21,824 nt of DNA from JBBCJT01 sp037190665 (GCA_037190665.1 JBBCJT010000018.1:1-21824), one strand, 5' to 3'. Shown: positions 7,416-15,092, counted from the stretch's first letter. The notes: a model not told the origin generated them from the sequence alone. Translations and numbers: made by a program.

Positions 7416-8339
7416 GTGACCGCCGGGCTGCTTCTCGTCCAGGTGCTGAACGGGCTGCAGCTCGGCATCCTGCTGTTCCTGATCGCAGCCGGGCTGACGC
7501 TGGTGTTCGGGGTGATGGACTTCATCAACCTCGCCCACGGCGTGCAGTACATGCTCGGCGCGTATCTGGCGGCGTATTTCGCCGCGCTGACGGGCGGGTT
7601 CTGGGGCGCGCTGCTGCTCGCCCTGCCCGCCGCACTCGCGATCGGACTGCTGCTGGAGGTGCTGGTGTTCCGGCACCTGTACGGCCGCGACCACCTGGAT
7701 CAGGTGCTCGCGACCTTCGGCGTGATCCTGTTCCTGAATCAGGGCGTGAAGGCGGTGTTCGGCGCGGCGCCGATGCAGGTGCCGACGCCTGAACTGCTCT
7801 CCGGCGGGTTCGAGATCATGCCCGGCCTGCTCTACCCCACCTACCGGCTCGCGCTGCTCGGCTCCGGGCTGGCCGTCGCGCTGGGGCTGTACCTCGTGGT
7901 CAACCGCACGCGGGTGGGGATGCTGATCCGCGCGGGGGCGACCAACGCGCCGATGGTCTCCGCGCTGGGCGTGAACATCCGGCTGCTGTTCACGCTGGTC
8001 TTCGGCGTGGGCGCGATGCTTGCGGGCTTCGCCGGCGTGATGGCCGCGCCGATCCTGTCGGTGGAGCCGGGGATGGGCGACAACCTGCTGATCCTCGCCT
8101 TCGTGGTGATCGTGATCGGCGGCATCGGCTCCATCCGCGGCGCCTTCGTCGGCGCGCTGCTGGTCGGGCTGGCGGACACGCTGGGCCGCGCGTTCGCGAC
8201 CGACATCGCGCGCGGGCTGCTCTCCGCCTCGGCAGCGACCAAGGTCGGGCCGGCGCTCGCGTCGATGAGCATCTACCTGCTGATGGCCGCGGTGCTGGTC
8301 GCGCGGCCTTCCGGGCTGTTCCCGGCGCATCGCGGCTGA
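7416..8339 (+). CDS. HAAT ABC transporter permease, LivH type
   Basis: 307 residues from GTG 7416, 3 bp after the binding-protein stop. It is strongly hydrophobic, with about eight membrane segments. The N-terminal GLQLGILLFLIAAGLTLVFG followed by VMDFINLAHG is the classic LivH signature. A later segment, VFGVGAMLAGFAGVMAAPI, is the conserved cytoplasmic-loop region contacting the ATPase, and IVIGGIGSIRGAFVGALLVG closes the core. It forms the translocation pore with the LivM-type partner. Its TGA shares one base with the next ATG (TGATG at 8337-8341), indicating coupled translation. Confidence 0.95.
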   Translation: MTAGLLLVQVLNGLQLGILLFLIAAGLTLVFGVMDFINLAHGVQYMLGAYLAAYFAALTGGFWGALLLALPAALAIGLLLEVLVFRHLYGRDHLDQVLATFGVILFLNQGVKAVFGAAPMQVPTPELLSGGFEIMPGLLYPTYRLALLGSGLAVALGLYLVVNRTRVGMLIRAGATNAPMVSALGVNIRLLFTLVFGVGAMLAGFAGVMAAPILSVEPGMGDNLLILAFVVIVIGGIGSIRGAFVGALLVGLADTLGRAFATDIARGLLSASAATKVGPALASMSIYLLMAAVLVARPSGLFPAHRG

Positions 8340-9271
8340 TGCGGCGCCTGTCCGGCGGGGTGCTGATCCCGCTTCTCGCCTTTGCCGTCCTGCTGGTGCT
8401 GCCGCTGCTGCCGCTCGACCGCTCCGAGGGCTTCCTGCTCGCCCTGGCGACGCGCGTGATGATCTTCGCCATCGCCGCCGTCGCGCTCGACCTGATCCTC
8501 GGCGGTGGCGGGCTGGTCAGCTTCGGCCACGCCGCCTTCATGGCCATCGGCGCCTATGCGGTGGCCATCCTGGATGCGAACGGCATCGTCGACGGCGCGG
8601 TGGTGGTGCCGGTGGCGATGGCGGCGGGCGCGGCCTTCGCCCTGCTCACGGGCGCGATCAGCCTGCGCACGCGCGGCGTGTATTTCATCATGATCACGCT
8701 GGCCTTCGCGCAGATGGTGTTCTTCATCGCCGGCAGCCTCGCGCAGTATGGCGGCGATGACGGCTACACGCTGTACGGGCGCACGGAGCTGCTGGGCTGG
8801 CGGCCGCTCGATGGTCGGCGCGGGCTGTACTGGTCGGCGCTGGTGCTGCTTGTGGCGACCTACGCGCTGTGTCGCGTGCTGCTCGCCTCCCGCTTCGGCC
8901 GGGTGCTGCGCGCGGCGCGGGAGAACCGCACGCGGGTGGAGGCGCTGGGCTACGCGCCGTTCCGCTTCCAGCTTCTGGCCTACGTGATCGCGGGGACGAT
9001 GACCACGCTCGCCGGCGTGCTGCTTGCGAACGCGGCCGAGTTCGTCTCCCCCGCCTACGCCTCCTGGCAGCGGTCCGGCGAGTTGGTGGTGCTGGTGATC
9101 CTCGGCGGCGTCGGCAGCGTGCACGGCGCGATCCTCGGCGCGGCCTCGGTGGTGCTGCTCGAGGAGTACCTGTCGCACATGACCGAACACTGGCGGATGA
9201 TCTTCGGCGCACTGCTGGTGCTCGCCGTGCTGTTCTTCCGCCGCGGCCTCGCGGGGGTGCTGCGTGGCTGA
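8339..9271 (+). CDS. HAAT ABC transporter permease, LivM type
   Basis: 310 residues with multiple membrane segments. Family marks are ALDLILGGGGLVSFGHAAFMA near residues 50-70 and ENRTRVEALGYAPFRFQLLAY, the LivM coupling helix region. The late segment VILGGVGSVHGAILGAA also fits. It pairs with the LivH-type subunit in the inner membrane. The first base of its ATG is the last base of the preceding stop, and its own end overlaps the following ATPase start by 8 bp. Unlike some LivM proteins it carries no fused ATPase domain. Confidence 0.95.
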   Translation: MRRLSGGVLIPLLAFAVLLVLPLLPLDRSEGFLLALATRVMIFAIAAVALDLILGGGGLVSFGHAAFMAIGAYAVAILDANGIVDGAVVVPVAMAAGAAFALLTGAISLRTRGVYFIMITLAFAQMVFFIAGSLAQYGGDDGYTLYGRTELLGWRPLDGRRGLYWSALVLLVATYALCRVLLASRFGRVLRAARENRTRVEALGYAPFRFQLLAYVIAGTMTTLAGVLLANAAEFVSPAYASWQRSGELVVLVILGGVGSVHGAILGAASVVLLEEYLSHMTEHWRMIFGALLVLAVLFFRRGLAGVLRG

Positions 9272-10013
9272 GCCGCTGCTCCGCGTCGCGCATCTGTCCA
9301 AGCGCTACGGCGCACTGCGCGTCACGGAGGACGTGTCGCTCACGCTCGCCCCCGGCAGCGTGCATGCCGTGATCGGCCCGAACGGCGCGGGCAAGACCAC
9401 GCTGGTGCACCAGATCAGCGGACTCGTGCGCGCCGATGCCGGGCAGGTGCTGCTCGCGGGCGAGGACATCACCGCCCTGCCGATGCATGCGCGCGCCCGG
9501 CGCGGGCTGGGGCGGACCTTCCAGATCACCTCCGTCGTCCCCTCCTTCACCGCGCGGGAGAACGTGGCGCTGGCGGTGCAGGCGCATGAGGGCTCCTCCT
9601 TCCGTTTCTTCCGCCCCGCCACGTCGGAAGCCGCGCTGAACGGCCCGGCGATGGCCGCGCTGGAGGAAGTGGGTCTCGCCGACCGCGCCGCCGTGCCGGC
9701 CGCATCGCTGAGCCACGGCGAGCGGAGGCAGCTCGAACTCGCCATCGCACTGGCCCAGGCACCGCGCGTGCTGCTGCTGGACGAGCCGCTCGCGGGCGCC
9801 GGACAGGAGGAGACGGAGCGGCTGATCGCGCTGCTGTCGCGGCTGCGCGCGCGGATGGCGATGCTGCTGATCGAGCACGACATGCAGGCGGTCTTCGCGC
9901 TCGCCGACACGATCTCCGTGCTGGTCTACGGCAGCGTCGTCGCGAGCGGCCCGCCGGAGGCGATCCGTACGGATCCGGCCGTGCGCGCCGCCTATCTGGG
10001 CGAGGATTTCTGA
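9264..10013 (+). CDS. HAAT ABC transporter ATPase, LivG type
   Basis: 249 residues starting at GTG 9264, inside the end of the permease gene. Walker A is GPNGAGKT (residues 38-45), the Q-loop glutamine lies in GRTFQITS (Gln87), the signature is LSHGERRQLEL (149 onward) and Walker B is VLLLDEP (169-175). The switch histidine is in LIEHDMQAVFALAD. LSHGE instead of LSGGQ is usual for the LivG branch. It hydrolyses ATP on the cytoplasmic face to drive import together with the LivF-type subunit. TGA and the next ATG share one base at 10013. Confidence 0.96.
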   Translation: MAEPLLRVAHLSKRYGALRVTEDVSLTLAPGSVHAVIGPNGAGKTTLVHQISGLVRADAGQVLLAGEDITALPMHARARRGLGRTFQITSVVPSFTARENVALAVQAHEGSSFRFFRPATSEAALNGPAMAALEEVGLADRAAVPAASLSHGERRQLELAIALAQAPRVLLLDEPLAGAGQEETERLIALLSRLRARMAMLLIEHDMQAVFALADTISVLVYGSVVASGPPEAIRTDPAVRAAYLGEDF

Positions 10014-10708
10014 TGCTGCGCATCGCCGGACTGCAGGCCGGCTACGGCGAGGTCCCGGTACTGTTCGACGTGTCGCTCGACCTGCGCGCGGGCGAGGTCG
10101 TGTCCCTGCTCGGCCGTAACGGCATGGGCAAGACCACTACCATCCGCACGCTGATGGGGCTGCTGCCGGCGCGCGGCGGGGCGATCGAGCTGGACGGCGA
10201 GACGATCCTCAGCCTGCCCCCCTTCCGCATCGCGCGGCGGGGGCTGGGGCTGGTGCCGGAGGGGCGGCAGGTCTTTCCGACGCTGACGGTCGAGGAGAAC
10301 CTGCGCGCCACCGCCGCAGCCAATAACGGCGCGCGCTGGACGCTGGAGACGGTCTACGCGCTGTTCCCGCCGCTCGCCCAGCGCCAGCGCCATCTTGGCA
10401 GCCAGCTTTCGGGCGGCGAGCAGCAGATGCTCGCCATCGGCCGCGCGCTGATGACCAATCCGCGCCTGCTGATCCTCGACGAGGCGACGGAAGGCCTCGC
10501 GCCGCTGGTGCGCGCGGCGATCTGGCAGGCGATCGCGCGGCTGAAGGCGGACGGGCTGTCGATCCTCGTGATCGACAAGAACCTCGATGCGCTGCTGCGG
10601 CTGGCGGATCGCCACGTCATCATCGAGAAGGGCCGCACCGTGTGGCAGGGCAGCTCCGCGGAGCTTGCCGCCGCCCCCGACATCACCGATCGCTACCTGC
10701 ACCTGTAG
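10013..10708 (+). CDS. HAAT ABC transporter ATPase, LivF type
   Basis: 231 residues. Walker A is GRNGMGKT (34-41), the signature LSGGEQQML (132-140) and Walker B LLILDEATEGL (152 onward). In the H-loop the usual histidine position falls in VIDKNLDALLRLAD, where Asn replaces His. LivF subunits commonly show an EQN-type sequence here; the DK variant is slightly unusual. VPEGRQVFPTLTVEENL is the typical LivF Q-loop-proximal segment. It forms the ATPase heterodimer with the preceding LivG-type protein. Its TAG stop is immediately followed by the ribosome binding site of the cupin gene. Confidence 0.96.
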   Translation: MLRIAGLQAGYGEVPVLFDVSLDLRAGEVVSLLGRNGMGKTTTIRTLMGLLPARGGAIELDGETILSLPPFRIARRGLGLVPEGRQVFPTLTVEENLRATAAANNGARWTLETVYALFPPLAQRQRHLGSQLSGGEQQMLAIGRALMTNPRLLILDEATEGLAPLVRAAIWQAIARLKADGLSILVIDKNLDALLRLADRHVIIEKGRTVWQGSSAELAAAPDITDRYLHL

Positions 10709-10719
10709 GGAGGAACCAG

Positions 10720-11163
10720 ATGGCCGACGAAATCGCAGGCATCACGCGCGCGGGCACCGGGCTCGACGGCGTGGTGTGGAACATCCTCGGGCAGACCTAT
10801 TACCTCAAGCAGTCCTGCGACAGCGCGTTCGCGTTCGAGGCGCTGAGCCCGCCCGGCACCTTCGTGCCGCCGCACATCCATCCCACGCAGGACGAATACA
10901 TCCTGATGCTGGAAGGCACGTGGGAGCTGCTGCTGGACGGGCAGACGCATCACGCGAAGCCCGGCGATCTGGTGCGCATGCCGCGCGGCATCCCGCACGG
11001 CTACTTCAACAAGAGCGGCGCGCCGGCGCGCGCGTTCTTCTGGGTCTCGCCCGCGCGGCGGCTGCACGACCTGTTCAAGGCGATCCACAACGTGCCCGAC
11101 CCGGCCGAAGTGGTGCGGCTGTCGGCGCTGCACGAGGTGGATTTCCTGCCGCCGCCGGGCTGA
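10720..11163 (+). CDS. Cupin_2 domain protein
   Basis: 147 residues, starting at ATG 10720 with a GGGAGG ribosome binding site 6 bp upstream that abuts the LivF-type stop; the in-frame reading back to 10642 lies inside the ATPase gene. Both cupin motifs are intact. Motif 1 is GTFVPPHIHPTQDEYILMLEG with His52, His54 and Glu59. Motif 2 is PGDLVRMPRGIPHGYFN with His93. These form a mononuclear metal site. Cupins of this size may be dioxygenases, isomerases or ligand-binding regulators, and the sequence alone does not decide. As the last gene of the transporter operon it probably acts on the imported compound or a derivative. Confidence 0.88.
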   Translation: MADEIAGITRAGTGLDGVVWNILGQTYYLKQSCDSAFAFEALSPPGTFVPPHIHPTQDEYILMLEGTWELLLDGQTHHAKPGDLVRMPRGIPHGYFNKSGAPARAFFWVSPARRLHDLFKAIHNVPDPAEVVRLSALHEVDFLPPPG

Positions 11164-11165
11164 CC

Positions 11166-11194
11166 GACGCGGGGCGGAACGGGCCGGCCGCGTC
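11166..11194. terminator. Possible bidirectional hairpin between convergent genes
   Basis: GACGCGG at 11166-11172 pairs with CCGCGTC at 11188-11194 around a 15-nt loop, just after the cupin stop and touching the stop of the facing M91-like gene. It lacks a T-tract, so termination is a guess based on position. Confidence 0.35.
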
Positions 11195-11813
11195 AGGTTA
11201 TGGCGACCAGCCCGTTCGTGTCCCCGGGATAGCTGTAGTAGGTCCGCAGGGGCAGGCTCCATTCCTTGCGCAGCGCGTTCTCGGTGATGCGGCTCTTGGC
11301 ATAGGGGCCGAGCCCGACCGTGCGCGCCTCCTCGATGATGGCGCCGTCGGTCGACCAGTCGTACTCCTTCACCACGTCGCCGCTGATCACGTGCAGCGCG
11401 TGGATCAGTTCATGGCCGAGCGCGATGTAGGTCGGCGTGTTCACCCCGATCGCCGCCGTGTAGTCCGGGCCGAGATCGTGGCCGTACATCACCAGCGAAC
11501 TGTCGCCCCCCGCCGGCAGTCGGAAGTTGCGGCCGGGCGGCTCCGTCTTCCGGACCTCGTTGGTCGCGCCGACATTCAGGTTCACCGAGTTCTGCGCGGT
11601 CGAGCCCAGGTCGGACGTGTAGGTGATCGAGACATTCTTCCCGACAGTCGTGCCGATGCCGCGTGCCCGCTTGCTGATCAGGCTCAGCAGGTCCTTGCCG
11701 ATCGAGCGGGACCGCAGAGTGTTCAGGTCGGCGGTGCAGGCGGCGAAGAAACCGGGCGGCGTGTTGTCGATGTAGATGCCGCCCTCGCTCTGGTTCCAGA
11801 GAACGTAGGCCAT
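11193..11813 (-). CDS. M91-like (NleD/HopH1-type) zinc metallopeptidase family protein
   Basis: 206 residues from ATG 11813, chosen because GGGAGG lies 7 bp upstream (11821-11826); an upstream reading to 11885 lacks such a site. The zinc-protease helix ALGHELIHALH places His134, Glu135 and His138. It is followed by SGDVVKEYDWSTDGAIIEEARTVG and then SRITENALRKEWSLPLRTYY. The EEARTVG...ITEN.LR...R..Y pattern after HExxH is, as I recall it, characteristic of peptidase family M91, whose known members are the type III effector NleD and HopH1-like proteins. There is no hydrophobic signal peptide. The N-terminus (MAYVLWNQSEGGIYIDN) is unfamiliar. No secretion-system or immunity gene is nearby. It could be a secreted effector or toxin, or an intracellular peptidase. 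Family membership is moderately sure; the role is unknown. Confidence 0.75.
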   Translation of the reverse strand: MAYVLWNQSEGGIYIDNTPPGFFAACTADLNTLRSRSIGKDLLSLISKRARGIGTTVGKNVSITYTSDLGSTAQNSVNLNVGATNEVRKTEPPGRNFRLPAGGDSSLVMYGHDLGPDYTAAIGVNTPTYIALGHELIHALHVISGDVVKEYDWSTDGAIIEEARTVGLGPYAKSRITENALRKEWSLPLRTYYSYPGDTNGLVAIT

Positions 11814-11820
11814 GTCGGAT

Positions 11821-11826
11821 CCTCCC
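11821..11826 (-). promoter_or_regulatory. Ribosome binding site of the M91-like gene
   Basis: GGGAGG on the minus strand, 7 bp before ATG 11813. It decides the start in favour of the 206-residue protein. The 108-bp gap upstream (11814-11921) contains relatively AT-rich sequence around 11868-11888 that could hold a promoter, but no convincing -35/-10 pair was found. Confidence 0.65.
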
Positions 11827-11921
11827 GTAGCCGGCATGAGCCCGGCCGCAGGAGGACAATCACCGGTTGAATTCCCATTGCGCAAGCGGAATCACAACCT
11901 GCGCGCGAAATTCCGGGCGGT

Positions 11922-13007
11922 TTAGCCAACCAGATCGAGCCAGCGTTCCAGCGTCTTCGTCTGGTGCTGGCCGTACCACTCGCCATCGAAAATCGCCTGC
12001 CGGTCGGCGTGCGAGGACGGGTCGATGGCGCGCAGGGGTTCCGGCACCAGCGGCGCGGCGGCGGGGTTGGCGGGGCCGGAACCGTTCAGCCGCAGGAACT
12101 CGATCTGCCATTCGGGGTTCTGCGTCGCCGCAATGTAGCGCATCGCGGTCGCCTTGCCGGCCGGGTTGCGCTTCGGCACCACCCAGACGCCGGGGGCGAG
12201 GATCCCCTGGTTCCAGGTGAAGGCGAAGCGGTCGCCGGTCTCGCGGATCAGGTGGGAGACGCGGGTGTTCCACACATTGCCCATCACCACCTCCCCCGTG
12301 CGCAGCAGGTCCTGGCTCATCGCCCCGGTCTGCCAGCCGATCAGGTGCGGGCGGATCTCGGCGAGCTTGCGCATCGCCCGGTCCACATCCATCGGATAGA
12401 GTTGCCGCGGCGACACGCCATCGGCCATCAGCGCGGACTCGCAGATGCCGAGGATGTTGCGCGTCCACATCGTCCGCTTGCCGGGGTACTTCCGCACATC
12501 CCAGAAATCCGCCCAGCTCTTCGGCGGATCGGCGGCGAAGCGGCTGCGGTCGTAGGCCAGCACGAAGCTGAACGTGTAGTTCGCGATGCCCCACGGGAAC
12601 GCGAATTTCGGATCGGTGACGGCGTCCCGCTTCACCACCGACCAGTCCATCTCCTCCAGCAGCCCGGCATTGCCGAGTTCGAGGCAGCTTCCCGGCCCGC
12701 TGTCGCAGGCATCCCAGGTGACCCTGCCGCTTTCCACCATCGCCCGGATGCGCCCCGCCGTGGGGCCGCCGCCGTCGGTGACGACCTTGATGCCGGTCTG
12801 CTTCGCGAAAGGCTGGTTGAAGGCGGTGTCCATCGCCGCGGCTGCGTCGCCACCGTAGTTGGCGACGACGAACTCGGAGGGCTGCGCCAGCGCGGGGCCG
12901 GCAAGGCCGAGCCCCGCGAGCGCGACCATCAGCTCCCGGCGGCTGATCTCGCCGCGCGCGTGGCGCTCGCGGGCGATCTGCGCGGCATCGGCGGCGAAAT
13001 CGTGCAT
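11922..13007 (-). CDS. Extracellular solute-binding protein (PotD/SBP_bac type), Tat-exported, orphan
   Basis: 361 residues. The N-terminus carries about 20 polar residues, then SRRELMVALAGLGLAGPALA, a twin-arginine signal with probable cleavage before Gln42. The mature sequence FVVANYGGDAAAAMDTAFNQPF, then KVVTDGGGPTAGRIRAMVESG and later PKSWADFWDVRKYPGKR resembles the polyamine/iron-type binding proteins (PotD/PotF, AfuA). A run including VMGNVWNTRVSHLI lies in the second lobe. It would bind a small solute, possibly a polyamine or amino-acid-like compound, in the periplasm. It follows the DUF1028 gene by 3 bp, so the two are co-transcribed. No permease or ATPase of this class is adjacent on either side, which leaves it without visible partners in this window. 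Confidence 0.88.
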   Translation of the reverse strand: MHDFAADAAQIARERHARGEISRRELMVALAGLGLAGPALAQPSEFVVANYGGDAAAAMDTAFNQPFAKQTGIKVVTDGGGPTAGRIRAMVESGRVTWDACDSGPGSCLELGNAGLLEEMDWSVVKRDAVTDPKFAFPWGIANYTFSFVLAYDRSRFAADPPKSWADFWDVRKYPGKRTMWTRNILGICESALMADGVSPRQLYPMDVDRAMRKLAEIRPHLIGWQTGAMSQDLLRTGEVVMGNVWNTRVSHLIRETGDRFAFTWNQGILAPGVWVVPKRNPAGKATAMRYIAATQNPEWQIEFLRLNGSGPANPAAAPLVPEPLRAIDPSSHADRQAIFDGEWYGQHQTKTLERWLDLVG

Positions 13008-13010
13008 GGC

Positions 13011-13706
13011 CTACCTCGGGGGTTCGGGGTGCCCTTCCAGCGCAGCCGCCGGCGGGGCGTTGGCGGGATCGAGGGTGCGTTGCGCGTAGCCATCGGCCAT
13101 CGGCGCCCAGAGCTTCCAGATGCGGCGCAGCTCGGCCTCCGGCGCCTCGTGGCAATCGACGCGCAGGTTCGCCCAGGCGAAGGGGACGCCCGGCTTGTAG
13201 ACGAGCAGCCCGCCCGAGCGCAGCGGATACAGCTCCCCACCCGCCGCGATGCCGGCGGCGAGGCCGTCCAGCAGCCGATCCGGCAGCGGCGCCTCGGGGT
13301 CGCGCAGGAAGGCCGCGACCATCTCCGTCAGCACGCGCTCGGAGGCGACGGCGTTGCCGACCGCGACGCAGTTCGTGCCCAGCGCCTCGCCCTTCGGGGC
13401 CATGCACAGCTCGCCCGTGTAGCCGGCCGCGGCGCCGTGGCGGTCCACCCCGGCAAGCTGCCGCCAGCCGACATCGGCCCCGGCCGCGCCCGCCATCGCC
13501 ACCACCGCGGCATCGGCGGGTGCACCGGATTTCAGCGCCGCGATGCCGACGGGGGCGAGACGCGGGTCGGAGCGTGCCTGCACGAAGACCACGCCGAGAT
13601 CGGGGTCCCCGAACATCACCCGCGCGGCGGCGGCGATCGAGGAAGTGGCCATCGCGCCGCCCATCAGGCCGGTGCGGGGGCAGCGTCCGAGCAGGCTGAA
13701 TGTCAT
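13011..13706 (-). CDS. DUF1028 family protein (putative Ntn-hydrolase-like)
   Basis: 231 residues from ATG 13706. The opening MTFSLLGRCPRTGLMGGAMA, then SDPRLAPVGIAALKSGAPAD, WRQLAGVDRHGAAAGYTGE and NCVAVGNAVASERVLTEMV match the DUF1028 pattern (MTFSIVARDP.TG..GVAV.., RQL..VD..G). Some members are described as having an Ntn-hydrolase-like fold; no activity is firmly known to me. It heads a two-gene operon with a binding protein 3 bp downstream, suggesting it processes the compound that protein captures. No signal peptide is apparent, so it is probably cytoplasmic. No Shine-Dalgarno is visible before its start. Confidence 0.85.
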   Translation of the reverse strand: MTFSLLGRCPRTGLMGGAMATSSIAAAARVMFGDPDLGVVFVQARSDPRLAPVGIAALKSGAPADAAVVAMAGAAGADVGWRQLAGVDRHGAAAGYTGELCMAPKGEALGTNCVAVGNAVASERVLTEMVAAFLRDPEAPLPDRLLDGLAAGIAAGGELYPLRSGGLLVYKPGVPFAWANLRVDCHEAPEAELRRIWKLWAPMADGYAQRTLDPANAPPAAALEGHPEPPR

Positions 13707-13751
13707 GACGCAACGAGCATGGGCGCGGGTCGGCAGGCCGGCAAGCGGCGG

Positions 13752-13804
13752 TTGTCGCGATTGAGTTGCAAATGCATCTTTTCCGCCCTAATCGCCTTCC
13801 CGCC
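13752..13804 (+). promoter_or_regulatory. AT-rich divergent promoter candidate (DUF1028 / Sel1)
   Basis: Within the 98-bp gap between divergent genes lies a stretch clearly poorer in GC than its surroundings. On plus, TTGCAA (13766-13771) and TAATCG (13789-13794) are 17 bp apart, a weak sigma-70-like pair that would start transcription only a few bases before ATG 13805. On minus, no pair stands out. This is a guess from composition and spacing. Confidence 0.25.
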
Positions 13805-14593
13805 ATGTTCGCCCGCCGCCGCCCCGCGCAGCCCCGCCCGCGCATCGACTTCGAGACGCTGACCGCCACCCCGCCCGACCGGCTCGCCGCCCACATGGCC
13901 GCCCCACCCGAGGAGGCCGCGCCCTGGGTGGAAGCCGCGGCCAAGTACGGGATGGCGGATGCGCAGGTGCTGTGGGGCCAGATGAAGCTCGACGGGCTCG
14001 GCATCGCGCGCGACGAGGCGGAGGCGCTGGAGTGGTTCCGCTCAGCGGCAGCGGCGGGCAGCGCGGCGGCGATGAACATGCTCGGCCGCTGCCACGAACT
14101 CGGCCGCGCGGTGGCGGTGGACTACGCGGAGGCCGTGCGCTGGTTCCGCGCCTCCGCCGAGAAGGGGTTCGACTGGGGCCAGTACAACTACGCCAACATG
14201 CTCTGGCGCGGCGACGGCGTGGAACGCGACGCGGCGGGCGCGCTGCACTGGTACCGGCTGGCCGCGGCGCAGGGCCATGCCAAGTCGATCAACATGGTCG
14301 GCCGCTTCCTGGAGGAAGGCTGGGAGACCGCGCGCGACCCGGGCGAGGCCGCGCGGCTCTACCGACTCGCGGCCGAGGGCGGGGATTTCCGCGGCCAGTA
14401 CAATCTCGGCGCGCTGCTCACCGCGCAGGGGCAGCTTGCCGAGGCGGCACGCTGGTTCCGCGAGGCCGCGCGGCTGGCGCATGACGGGTTCCGCCGCTCC
14501 ATGGTCCCTGCCCTGTCCGCCCGCCCGGAGCCCGAGTTGCGTGCGATCGCGCACGAGATCGCCACCGACCTCGCCGCACGCGGCGCCGGTTGA
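13805..14593 (+). CDS. Sel1-like repeat (SLR) protein
   Basis: 262 residues from ATG 13805 (MFARRRPAQPRPRIDFETL). Alternative starts at 13772 (ATG) and 13766 (TTG) would add 11-13 residues; none has a clear ribosome binding site. About five Sel1 repeats run from residue ~45 to ~225, of the form A...G...A...LG.....G.GV.RD...A..W...AA..G; for example DAQVLWGQMKLDGLGIARD and GQYNYANMLWRGDGVERD. Such alpha-solenoids mediate protein-protein contacts. There is no signal peptide, so a cytoplasmic scaffold or regulator is likely. The partner is unknown. The GNAT gene follows by 32 bp. Confidence 0.88.
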   Translation: MFARRRPAQPRPRIDFETLTATPPDRLAAHMAAPPEEAAPWVEAAAKYGMADAQVLWGQMKLDGLGIARDEAEALEWFRSAAAAGSAAAMNMLGRCHELGRAVAVDYAEAVRWFRASAEKGFDWGQYNYANMLWRGDGVERDAAGALHWYRLAAAQGHAKSINMVGRFLEEGWETARDPGEAARLYRLAAEGGDFRGQYNLGALLTAQGQLAEAARWFREAARLAHDGFRRSMVPALSARPEPELRAIAHEIATDLAARGAG

Positions 14594-14625
14594 CGGCACG
14601 GGGCGCTTCGCCCTCACCCTCCGGC

Positions 14626-15090
14626 ATGACCCTGCCGGCCACGATCCGCGCGGCGCGCCCCGACGACCTGCCGCGCCTGCTGCCGCTGTTCCGCCACCTC
14701 GACGCAACGGATGAAGCCGCGCCCGAACCGGATGCGGCACGGGACGCGTTCGCCCGCCTGCTGCGCATGGAGGGCGCGACGGTCTTCGTCGCGGAACTGC
14801 CCGGCCCGCCGCCCGTGCTCGCCGCCACCTGCACGCTCGTCGTCGTCCCGAACATCACCCACGGGGCACGGTCGCACGCGCTGATCGAGAACGTGGCCAC
14901 GCTCGCCGACCATCGGCAGCAGGGGCTGGGTTCGGCCGTGCTGCACGCCGCCGTGACGGCGGCGCAGGCGCAGGGCTGCTACAAGGTCGTGCTGACCACC
15001 GGCTCGAAGCGGGAATCCACCCTGCGCTTCTACGACCGCGCGGGCTTCCAGCGGGGAACCCGCACCGCTTTCCAGATCAGGTGGGAGTGA
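14626..15090 (+). CDS. GNAT-family N-acetyltransferase
   Basis: 154 residues from ATG 14626 (MTLPATIRAARPDDLPRLL); a TTG at 14590 overlapping the Sel1 stop is less likely. The acetyl-CoA-binding motif A is DHRQQGLGSAVLHAAVTAAQ (Q/RxxGxG/A form), preceded by HALIENVATLAD and followed by the C-terminal STLRFYDRAGFQRG. This is the ordinary small GNAT layout. It transfers an acetyl group from acetyl-CoA to an amine whose identity cannot be read from the sequence. It is co-directional with the Sel1 gene upstream, and a hairpin follows its stop. Confidence 0.92.
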   Translation: MTLPATIRAARPDDLPRLLPLFRHLDATDEAAPEPDAARDAFARLLRMEGATVFVAELPGPPPVLAATCTLVVVPNITHGARSHALIENVATLADHRQQGLGSAVLHAAVTAAQAQGCYKVVLTTGSKRESTLRFYDRAGFQRGTRTAFQIRWE

Positions 15091-15092
15091 CA

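Noticed and set aside
6222..8330. A 702-residue minus-strand open frame opposite the ABC binding protein and permease genes
   Set aside because: Low-complexity His/Arg/Gln-rich product with no family resemblance; the plus strand carries clear transporter genes.
8273..9878. Long minus-strand open frames opposite the LivM- and LivG-type genes
   Set aside because: Codon composition and product are typical GC-rich antisense artefacts, and the sense genes are unambiguous.
9264..10708. Interpretation of the ABC operon as a leucine/isoleucine/valine importer
   Set aside because: The HAAT family transports many solutes, and the flanking hydrolase and cupin do not fit branched-chain amino acids; no specific substrate was assigned.
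11166..11194. Firm intrinsic terminator between the cupin and M91-like genes
   Set aside because: The stem is only 7 bp with a 15-nt loop and no T-tract, so it is listed at low confidence only.
11860..14079. A 739-residue minus-strand open frame across binding protein, DUF1028 and the Sel1 start
   Set aside because: It is a shadow of the two real minus-strand genes in another frame; no domain recognised.
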